NCBI GenBank assembly: GCA_016193485.1
Contig: JACPRZ010000063.1
Span: 62,001 to 126,000 of the forward strand
From: Bacteroidota bacterium
GTDB taxonomy: Bacteria; Bacteroidota; Bacteroidia; JACPRZ01
DNA length: 64,000 nucleotides
Direction: 5' to 3'
Numbering within the stretch: position 1 is the first letter of the stretch; each line of letters begins with the position of its first letter. The notes under the pieces are model-generated. The model did no database searches and had not been told where the DNA came from. It worked only from the letters and a program-made list of their open reading frames with translations. Shown piece after piece: positions 37,085-44,900 of the stretch. A program made the translations under genes and the position numbers.

Positions 37085-38992
37085 TTACCTCAGGATGAAA
37101 ATCCATGAATCGGGCACTTCTTTTCTCACCGTGTTGAGCAGGTAATTGCGGGCTTCGTCATAGGAGTTGGCATTTTTTACGAAGCAATAATAGAATTTTC
37201 TTTCTTTATTGTAAATAGAACCTGTATTTTTTGTTTTCATAAATCGTTTAGCGTTATCTACGCTCTGGAAAGAAGCGGTTACAATATAAAATCCCTCCTG
37301 CACCGGTTTGCCGCTGATGTCGGTAAAGTCGCTGCCTTTGTAAAGCCGTATGCTTTCGCCCCCCCCTCCTGCTTTCTTTTTGTCAATTTGGGCGATGATA
37401 TCCCGGAGATACGAATCGCTGGGATTCAGTTTCAATGCTTCCTGGTATTTCGCTTTCGCCTCATCGTATTTGCCTGCCATGTAGAGCGAGTCACCGGCTG
37501 CAATCATCCTGCCGAGGACCGCCTGGTCGGAGAGGAGTTTATCCAGTTCTGCGAGACGTTGCTTGGCGTAACTGTCGTTCGGGTTTATCTGGAGCGCCTT
37601 CTGGTACATCTCCTTTGCGCGTTTGTAATCCTTGCTGGCGAAGAACATATCGGCAGAGGCAATCGCATTGCGGTATTGCTGTCCGTATTTATTTTCAATA
37701 TCGGTAATTTTGTTTCTGGCATAGTTTGCATCCGGTTTATATTTCAGCGCCTCCTGGTACTTTGCCTTTGCCTCTTCATATTTTCCCTGCGCCAGCAGTT
37801 TGTCGGCTTCGGCAATCGCCTTGTTATACATGGTTTCGGTGCGGGTGCGTATTTCGGATATTTTCTCCTGTGCGTACTTTGAATCGGGTTTAATGGTAAG
37901 GGCGTTCTGGTAAGCCGTTGTGGCGCCCTGGTAATCGCCCGCCTTGAATAAACTATCGGCACGCCTGATGACCTGGTTAAAAAGATGGGTCTTCTGCAAT
38001 TCTTCCATTTCTTTGGCGGCAATCAAACTGTCCATCTCATCGCGAAGTCGCTCAAGTTCATCGTGCATGCCTTTACCCATTACGTCAAAAGTGTATCCGA
38101 GCGCCACTTCATGGCTCAAGCCGGAATAATCGCCTACCGTGCCGGTGATAAATTCGTAACCGTACCCGATGCTCAGGCGGTTACTAAAACGCAGGCGCGC
38201 ATTGATACCGATGGCATATTTGCTTTTGTAGGCGAGGCACAGCCCGAACCGCTCTTTGAATTCAAAAATTCCGTTGATGTCATATTGTAAAGGAGCCCCC
38301 CCGACAAAACGTATCAGTGCGAGCGGAGCGAATGAAATATTTTTTTCTTCACCGAAGCGGAAAGTATATTTTATGGATGTAAGATAATGGCGTGAAAGTT
38401 GATAATAGAGGCGCGAAAGGTCGCCTTCGTAGGTTAATTTGTTCCCGAGCAGTTGAGGAACCGAGAAACCAAGATCAAATTCGGATACCTTAAAAGCGAT
38501 GCCGAAATTGCCGTCAACGGTTGTCTCCCGTGAATTTTTAAAAGAAAGGGTGGGATCATCAACATCTTTCAGCGAAGCGCCTGTAAAATCAACACGGTTG
38601 TCAAGCGCCCCAAGGGAAAGACCGAACTGCAGGTGCGCATTTTCGGAAAAACTTACCCTGTGCCCGAATGAACCGTATAAGCCGAACCGTTCCGTATAAC
38701 CCGTCTTATCGTTAAAAAGCGACAGACCCACACCGGTTTTCATTTCTTTCATCGGGGCGTCCATGGTAAGAGCCGTGGTTTGCGGACCACCCGGCATATC
38801 TTTCCACTGCAAACGGTGAATAAGATAAGCATTCGCCCATTCGTTGATGCCGGTATATGCGGGATTATAAATGAACGGATTCAGATAGTACTGGCTGTAG
38901 AGGGGAACCTGCTGGGCAGCACTCCTCTGTCCCCCCCAAGGGGGGAGGAAGTAAAAAATGCAAATTGCAAAAATCAAAATACCTGATTTCAT
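37085..38992 (-). CDS. PorP/SprF outer-membrane domain fused to TPR repeats and a C-terminal SPOR-like domain
   Basis: QVPLYSQYYLNPFIYNPAYTGINEWANAYLIHRLQWKDMPGGPQT (PorP/SprF) then four TPR-like units (...GKYEEAKAKYQEALKYKPDANYA...) and GFYIVTASFQSVDNAKRFMKT...YYCFVKNANSYDEARNYLLNTVRKEVPDSWIFIL. Confidence 0.85.
   Translation of the reverse strand: MKSGILIFAICIFYFLPPWGGQRSAAQQVPLYSQYYLNPFIYNPAYTGINEWANAYLIHRLQWKDMPGGPQTTALTMDAPMKEMKTGVGLSLFNDKTGYTERFGLYGSFGHRVSFSENAHLQFGLSLGALDNRVDFTGASLKDVDDPTLSFKNSRETTVDGNFGIAFKVSEFDLGFSVPQLLGNKLTYEGDLSRLYYQLSRHYLTSIKYTFRFGEEKNISFAPLALIRFVGGAPLQYDINGIFEFKERFGLCLAYKSKYAIGINARLRFSNRLSIGYGYEFITGTVGDYSGLSHEVALGYTFDVMGKGMHDELERLRDEMDSLIAAKEMEELQKTHLFNQVIRRADSLFKAGDYQGATTAYQNALTIKPDSKYAQEKISEIRTRTETMYNKAIAEADKLLAQGKYEEAKAKYQEALKYKPDANYARNKITDIENKYGQQYRNAIASADMFFASKDYKRAKEMYQKALQINPNDSYAKQRLAELDKLLSDQAVLGRMIAAGDSLYMAGKYDEAKAKYQEALKLNPSDSYLRDIIAQIDKKKAGGGGESIRLYKGSDFTDISGKPVQEGFYIVTASFQSVDNAKRFMKTKNTGSIYNKERKFYYCFVKNANSYDEARNYLLNTVRKEVPDSWIFILR
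38925..38985. repeat. C7-AA-G6 element plus A/T heptamer array inside the signal peptide of the PorP-TPR-SPOR gene
   Basis: + strand CCCCCCCAAGGGGGG (38931-38945); minus strand reads TTTGATT|TTTGCAA|TTTGCAT|TTTTTA before the C/G element. Confidence 0.8.
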
Positions 38993-39035
38993 CAGTAATA
39001 TTATAAAATTATTCTTAACACTTCAAATAGATACA

Positions 39036-42000
39036 CTATTTCACAATCGTAATATTTCCTTTCCACGTCTTATCGTTGCCGGTGCATTTTATCACGTAAT
39101 AATATGTACCGTGCGGCAACGGTTTCCCGTTAAATTCACCGGCCCAGTCGTTGAGATAACCGTTTTTCTGGTAAACGATATTTCCATAACGGTTAAAGAC
39201 GAGCACATCGCAGGACGGATAAAATTCAATATTATCAATGAACCATTTATCGTTGTATCCGTCTGCATTGGGAGTGATGACATCCATAACGCGCAGTTGG
39301 TAATCGGAAACAACGGTTATCACCACTTCATCGGAATCACGGCAGCCGTCAAGCGTGGTAACAAGCATTTTATAAGTTTGCGTTGCGCGCGGGTCAGCAT
39401 CAGGGTTGCGCAGATTCGGATCGGTAAGGGTTGAATCGGGCGACCAGAAGAAAAAGTAGCCGAAATAACCTCCTGTTCCGTGAAGCGTTGCCACATCACC
39501 TAAACTTATGGTGGTATCCTTTCCTGCACTGGCAACCGGCATCGGGTAGAATGAAACGTAAGTATTATCACTGGAGGTGCAGGGACCATTTACTTCTTCC
39601 CACACAAAAATATAATCACCGGTATTTGAAACCGTGGTCGTTGCTGCGCTGTCGTTCACGTTAGAAAAGGTTGCTGTTCCGCTGCCCGGCATTACGCCCC
39701 ATGTACCTGTTCCCACGCTCGGATTGGCATCAAGAGTGAAAGACAAGCCGCAGGATTTACCGACAATCCCGGCATCTGCTTTTGGCTGTCTCCAGAAAAC
39801 AACCGTAACCGTGTCGGAGTCGGAACATACACCGTTGATTTCAGTCCATTGGTAAATGTAATTCCCGAATACAGTGGCAATAGCAGTGGTTACAGGGGCG
39901 ATATTTCCCCCGAAAGTTGTCGCTCCGGGACCGGTATATTGTGTCCATGTTCCGCTTCCGGCACTTGGAGTGGCGTACAAGGTTGTGGAATTACCGCAGA
40001 TATTGGCGAAAATGCCTGCATCCGAAACCGGCTGCTCGTAAAAGTTAACAGTAACTTCATCGTAAGCAACGCATCCGTTATTGGTTTCCGTCCAACGGAA
40101 AACATAAGTGCCATACTGGTTAACATCTACTACAGAAGACGGAATTGAGGGCGTTGTAAAGGTTGCTATGCCTGCGCCAAAGTTCTGGCTCCACTGGCCG
40201 GTTCCCGTTGAAGCCACTGCGGCAAGAATATTTGTAAGTGCGCATACATTGGCATCAGCACCGGCATAAGGCGTGGGCGCATCCTGGAAAAGAATAGTTA
40301 CAACATTGGAATCGGAACAGGTTACATTTGTTTCTTTCCACTGGAAATCGTAGGTGCCGTAAACAGATACCGTGACATCGGTTGTAAAACTGTTCGGATT
40401 GGTAAATGATGATGTTCCGGGTCCGCTGGCCATGCTCCACTGTCCAATTCCGATGGTGGGGAATGCGGTAAGCGTGAAGGAAAGCGCACAGGCAGTATCA
40501 TCTTGTCCGGCATCTGCTGTCGGCTGCATAAAAAAGTTTACGCTGACATTATCGGATGCCGCGCATAAACCGTTATCTTCCGTCCAGGTGAAAATATAGG
40601 TACCGTACACATCAACCGAAACAATTGCAGCCGGATCATTGGCGCCTGGCGAGAAAAATATATTAGTACCCGGCCCGAAAGAGAGCGACCAGGTGCCGGT
40701 TCCCGTGCTGGGAACAGCCGACATTACATGATCAAGATTACATTCATTTCCGTTCGTGCCGGCATTGGCAAGGGGGGGGTCGCTGAAAATTATGATAACC
40801 TGGTCTGATGCCGTGCATCCGTTATTGTTCACTAACCACTCAAAAGTATAACTGCCCGTAAGGGTGACGGTAACCTCCGTCAGCGGATTGTTGGGGTTGG
40901 TGAAGGTTGAAGTTCCGGTTCCCGACACCTGGCTCCATATACCCAGGCCTATTGAGGGTACGCCATTGAGTTGGTACGTTAATCCGCACAGCGTATCATT
41001 CACACCGGCATCGGCTATGGGGGGGGCAAAGAAATTTACCGTTATATCTTCATAGTCGGAGCACGTTCCGTTTGTCTCGCCCCAGCGGTAAACATAGGTT
41101 CCATATAAAGTTACTGTTACCGTGGCGGCCGGATCATTTGGACCCGGTGAAAACGCGCTTATTCCCGGCCCGAAGATCTGTGTCCAGAATCCATTACCTA
41201 AACTTGGCACAGCGCTGAAGGTAAAATCAAAGTCACATTCGTTTCCCCCTGTACCTCCGTCCGAAACGGGCTGATCATAAAAGTTGACTGTAATTACATC
41301 TGAAGATGAGCATGCGCCATTGGTTTCAGTCCAGGAGAAATCATAAGCGCCAAAAGTTGACACGGTTACATCGGTATTCGGACTGTTCGGGTTGGTAAAT
41401 GCTGAAGTTCCCGGGCCTGCTACCTGCGACCAGGTTCCTGTACCGGCACTCGGTACGGCATTGAAAATAAAATTAAGGCCGCACTGCTCTCCACCGTATC
41501 CGGCATTGGCGCTGGGTTGCTGGTAAAAAGTCACGATAAGTGTGTCGCTTTCAATGCAACTGCCGTTCTGTTCACTCCATTCAAATATATAATTGCCGTA
41601 ATCATTTACGGTGACGGTGGCTGTAGGGCTTAAAGGGCTTGAAAACGTACTGAACCCTGGTCCGAAAAGTTGCTGCCAGTTACCCGTACCTACGCTTGGA
41701 ACGGCATTGAGGTTATAATCAAGGTCACATTCGCTTCCGCTGGGACCTGCATTTGCAGTGGGCGAAGGACTGTCAACGGTCACAGCCACGCTGGCGCAAT
41801 TTGCCGACCATGCTCCTGAGACCGTGTTGTATGCGTGTATATAATATGTACCCGATGAATATGCAGTATAGGTAGAAGCGGATCCGAGCGAGGTTGATGT
41901 TCCACATGAAGTTCCCTGCCAGTACCATACAACGTTAGAAGGCGAAGGAGGGGTTCCTCCCCATGAAATTACCATTGAATCGCAGGTTGAAGCGCCCGCA

Positions 42001-42656
42001 ACTGGCGATGGCGGATCGTTCGGGATGATCTGTTCCGCACGGATATTGATATCATCAATTGTAAAACCGGGAAATACTCCAATAGCATTTGCATTATTGT
42101 ACCACTCAAATCCGATAAAAATCTGGGGAACATTCCATGTTGTTGAAGGAAGGGTAAGCGGTGCAGTTGTTTGAATTCCTGGACTTCCCTGGTAGGATCC
42201 TGGCAGGATATTCCAGCTAACCCCATCTACCGAGTAAACCGCCTGGCCGTAATCTATACCGGCTTCACCGCCCGAACGCCAGGTAAACGTCACCTCCAGA
42301 AGTTGATAACCGGCTGAGCCCCCGGGCACTGATTTATAGGTTCTTCTGTTTTGCCCGGCTCCGCCAAAAGTATAATTATACTGGCAATCAATGGCATCAC
42401 TTCCGACAGCCAAACTATAGGCGCCCGCAATAGTGCAACTGTTACCGGTTACTCTCCATGGACTTCCGGGCGTGGTTCCCACCCATGTCCAGCCGCAATT
42501 ATTGGTTGTTGGTGCAGGGGGTACATTACCGGAATTACAATTCTCAAAATTTTCCAGGAAGATGGTGGAAAACTGAGCCGGTGAACATGTCCAGGCAAAC
42601 GCCAGAATGAATGAAAAATAAAGGCGTAAATGAATAGGCATAGAGGTAGAAACCAT
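39036..42656 (-). CDS. Large secreted adhesin with tandem ~85-aa Cys-containing repeats and T9SS type B C-terminal domain
   Basis: About ten repeats of form DAG....C.L...L.A.PS.GTG.W....GPG...F..P....TVTV..YG.Y.F.W.E.NG.C..SD.VTV.F; C-terminus MDVITPNADGYNDKWFIDNIEFYPSCDVLVFNRYGNIVYQKNGY...WAGEFNGKPLPHGTYYYVI. Start at MVSTSMPIHLRLYF (42656) preferred over ORF limit 42734. Confidence 0.85.
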   Translation of the reverse strand: MVSTSMPIHLRLYFSFILAFAWTCSPAQFSTIFLENFENCNSGNVPPAPTTNNCGWTWVGTTPGSPWRVTGNSCTIAGAYSLAVGSDAIDCQYNYTFGGAGQNRRTYKSVPGGSAGYQLLEVTFTWRSGGEAGIDYGQAVYSVDGVSWNILPGSYQGSPGIQTTAPLTLPSTTWNVPQIFIGFEWYNNANAIGVFPGFTIDDINIRAEQIIPNDPPSPVAGASTCDSMVISWGGTPPSPSNVVWYWQGTSCGTSTSLGSASTYTAYSSGTYYIHAYNTVSGAWSANCASVAVTVDSPSPTANAGPSGSECDLDYNLNAVPSVGTGNWQQLFGPGFSTFSSPLSPTATVTVNDYGNYIFEWSEQNGSCIESDTLIVTFYQQPSANAGYGGEQCGLNFIFNAVPSAGTGTWSQVAGPGTSAFTNPNSPNTDVTVSTFGAYDFSWTETNGACSSSDVITVNFYDQPVSDGGTGGNECDFDFTFSAVPSLGNGFWTQIFGPGISAFSPGPNDPAATVTVTLYGTYVYRWGETNGTCSDYEDITVNFFAPPIADAGVNDTLCGLTYQLNGVPSIGLGIWSQVSGTGTSTFTNPNNPLTEVTVTLTGSYTFEWLVNNNGCTASDQVIIIFSDPPLANAGTNGNECNLDHVMSAVPSTGTGTWSLSFGPGTNIFFSPGANDPAAIVSVDVYGTYIFTWTEDNGLCAASDNVSVNFFMQPTADAGQDDTACALSFTLTAFPTIGIGQWSMASGPGTSSFTNPNSFTTDVTVSVYGTYDFQWKETNVTCSDSNVVTILFQDAPTPYAGADANVCALTNILAAVASTGTGQWSQNFGAGIATFTTPSIPSSVVDVNQYGTYVFRWTETNNGCVAYDEVTVNFYEQPVSDAGIFANICGNSTTLYATPSAGSGTWTQYTGPGATTFGGNIAPVTTAIATVFGNYIYQWTEINGVCSDSDTVTVVFWRQPKADAGIVGKSCGLSFTLDANPSVGTGTWGVMPGSGTATFSNVNDSAATTTVSNTGDYIFVWEEVNGPCTSSDNTYVSFYPMPVASAGKDTTISLGDVATLHGTGGYFGYFFFWSPDSTLTDPNLRNPDADPRATQTYKMLVTTLDGCRDSDEVVITVVSDYQLRVMDVITPNADGYNDKWFIDNIEFYPSCDVLVFNRYGNIVYQKNGYLNDWAGEFNGKPLPHGTYYYVIKCTGNDKTWKGNITIVK

Positions 42657-42767
42657 CTTTGAAACAGTTTGTACGCAAAGATACGAAAAATGTTGCATTT
42701 GATTCCTTAAGTGCTTAAAAGCCACAAACATCACATTGTTAATAAAGTGTTAATAACTCAGGTTTAT

Positions 42768-43922
42768 TCACATGCCCGCCACATTCCTTAAACATGCGTC
42801 ATAGGAAAGGATAATTGGTTCCCATGAATACTGTTTCTTTAAGTCCGAAATTAATGAACCGGAAACTGAAAAATCCCCGCAATATTTTTCCTTATAAAAC
42901 AATTCAATAGCGCGCGCCAGCGCATCAGGATTTTTGAGCGGGATAAAATTACCCGTAATATTCTCTTTTATCAAAGACGTATTTCCGCTTATAGGTGTTG
43001 CAATCACCCGGCAGCCGCATGCAAGCGCTTCCAGCGCTGTTAATGACATTCCTTCGCTGATCGATGGCGAAACGAGCATGTGCGCCCAACGGTAATGTCC
43101 GGGCATATTGCCATAAGGGACCTTTCCCGAAAGGGTAACCCGGTCTGTCAATCTGTGTTCAGCGATAAATTTTTCCATGCGATAGCGCAGGGGACCATCA
43201 CCGCAGATTTTTACAGCGAAAGGAATTTTAATGGCGCTCAATTTTTTCAATGCCTTTAGAAAAGTCATCGGGTCTTTTTGTCCGGTAAGACGCCCCGAGA
43301 AAAGTATGTTCAATTTATCGGGCTGCCGTTTTTCGGGAGGTGAAAAGAGGGCAAAATCGCAGCCATTGGGAATGATAATATTTTTGGATGAATGTTTTTT
43401 GCCGGTAAAACGGTCGATATTTTTTTTCATTTCGGGTGTCTGTACGAAATTGAATTTTGACCCGGTGCATATTTTTTTCAGGCGCAAATAGGTAATGCCA
43501 TGATAAAAATACATTTTCAGCGGGCGAACCCAGGGAATGTCATGCCCGTGCGAAATAACCGCGTATGGAATATCAAAACGATTTTTCAGAAACAGTGCAA
43601 CTTCACCACCCGGCAGAGCGAAATTGGCAATACAGAAGTCAAATTTTTCTTGCGGACAGAAAGCAGTCAAAAATTTTTTTGATACGCGTATCCATGAAAG
43701 CATTTCCTGTGGATTCGACTGAAAAGAATATTTTCTGCGGCTTTTTAACCGGATAATGCGAACCCCCCCTGAAATTTCTTCTTCCTTCAATCCTTCAAAC
43801 CAGGTGGTGATAATTGTGACCGTGTAATTTTTTGATGCAAGACCTTCAGCAATATACCTGCTGATGATTCCTCCTCCGCTACCGAGAGGGGGGTATTCGT
43901 AATTTAATATAAGTAATTTCAT
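42768..43922 (-). CDS. GT4-family glycosyltransferase
   Basis: LNYEYPPLGSGGGIISRYIAEGLASKNYTVTIIT...LNILFSGRLTGQKDPMTFLKALKKL...VKICGDGPLRYRMEKFIAEHRLTDRVTLSGKVPYGNMPGHYRWAHMLVSPSISEGMSLTALEALACGCRVIATPISG. Confidence 0.93.
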   Translation of the reverse strand: MKLLILNYEYPPLGSGGGIISRYIAEGLASKNYTVTIITTWFEGLKEEEISGGVRIIRLKSRRKYSFQSNPQEMLSWIRVSKKFLTAFCPQEKFDFCIANFALPGGEVALFLKNRFDIPYAVISHGHDIPWVRPLKMYFYHGITYLRLKKICTGSKFNFVQTPEMKKNIDRFTGKKHSSKNIIIPNGCDFALFSPPEKRQPDKLNILFSGRLTGQKDPMTFLKALKKLSAIKIPFAVKICGDGPLRYRMEKFIAEHRLTDRVTLSGKVPYGNMPGHYRWAHMLVSPSISEGMSLTALEALACGCRVIATPISGNTSLIKENITGNFIPLKNPDALARAIELFYKEKYCGDFSVSGSLISDLKKQYSWEPIILSYDACLRNVAGM

Positions 43923-44788
43923 TAAAACCCGTATTCTTCAAAATCCTCGGTAAATTCACGGGAACCGAAAGACACATTTATCTTTAGTTCATGAAATTCA
44001 TATTTTTCATACATCCCCGCATCGTCATAAATAATCTGCACTACCGGAAGGAAATTTTCCCGGTCAACGAACATGATCATTTTTTTACAATAGAGATTGG
44101 GAATGGTTATCGCTTTTCCTTCTTCAATAATATTAAAACCATCAATATTAGGATTTAATTCCATCAGCCGGTAGTCATTAAGGAGAAATTTTTCAGAGAC
44201 CGAACGAAGGGTCTCATCCCTGCCGGTACGGTATGAAATGTATTTAAAACCGGTGTAATCGAATTCAAGAATGGCGCATTTCCTGCCGCCAAAAACAGTA
44301 TCACCTATAATAAAGAGATTGTCATAATATTCATTGCCGAGTTTGGCTGCAGCAGTACGTATTATTTTTCCGAAATAATCAAATCCCAGGTCAAAAAGGG
44401 TATGATGGACATTTCTACGGACAAGGGAACCTTCCGGGTCAATATCGAGATTGAGGTACGGAAAGCCGGCCGGATTAACCAGGGCATCACCGCCATTTTC
44501 ACCAGCAACCCACAAAACCTCAACCCCGATGTTGTTGCCTTCGGTATTGCGTATGTAAACCTTGAAAGGCGACAGCATCATCCTGATTTCGCTTACGGAA
44601 TAAATGGTTTTTGTTCCGAACCGTTCCCACATTTTCAAGGTGAAGGTTAGAGCATTTACCGTTTCTATTGCTGATAACATTTGCCGGTTCAGTTCGGCAG
44701 GCGATGAGTTCTGCTGGGAGAACGCAGATTTTGAAGCAAAGTAAAACATGAAAAAAACGGGTAATGTGGCTGTTGCAAAGAAGTTCAT
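43922..44788 (-). CDS. DUF1571-like periplasmic protein with an embedded LysM-like segment
   Basis: LTFTLKMWERFG...MMLSPFKVYIRNTEGNNIGVEVLWVAGENGGDALVNPAGFPYLNLDIDPEGSLVRRNVHHTLFDLGF; internal ETLRSVSEKFLLNDYRLMELNPNIDGFNIIEEGKAITIP resembles LysM. Shares TAATG with the downstream GT4. Confidence 0.65.
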   Translation of the reverse strand: MNFFATATLPVFFMFYFASKSAFSQQNSSPAELNRQMLSAIETVNALTFTLKMWERFGTKTIYSVSEIRMMLSPFKVYIRNTEGNNIGVEVLWVAGENGGDALVNPAGFPYLNLDIDPEGSLVRRNVHHTLFDLGFDYFGKIIRTAAAKLGNEYYDNLFIIGDTVFGGRKCAILEFDYTGFKYISYRTGRDETLRSVSEKFLLNDYRLMELNPNIDGFNIIEEGKAITIPNLYCKKMIMFVDRENFLPVVQIIYDDAGMYEKYEFHELKINVSFGSREFTEDFEEYGF

Positions 44789-44818
44789 ATATTTTTTATT
44801 TATTCCCAACAGTATGAA

Positions 44819-44845
44819 AATTTGTGGAGTTTGACTCCACAAATT
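44819..44845. repeat. Perfect 12-bp inverted repeat AATTTGTGGAGT-ttg-ACTCCACAAATT
   Basis: Read directly; 3-nt loop, between the 44901-47306 and 43922-44788 genes. Confidence 0.85.
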
Positions 44846-44900
44846 CGTGCAAATTTATGGAGTTGCAATCCTTAAAATACAACATGGGGAATCCCGGTTT

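Noticed and set aside
38780-38986. 68-aa + strand ORF ending GSTPLSPPRGEEVKNANCKNQNT
   Set aside because: Reverse-strand reading of the C/G palindrome and heptamer array within the PorP-TPR-SPOR gene.
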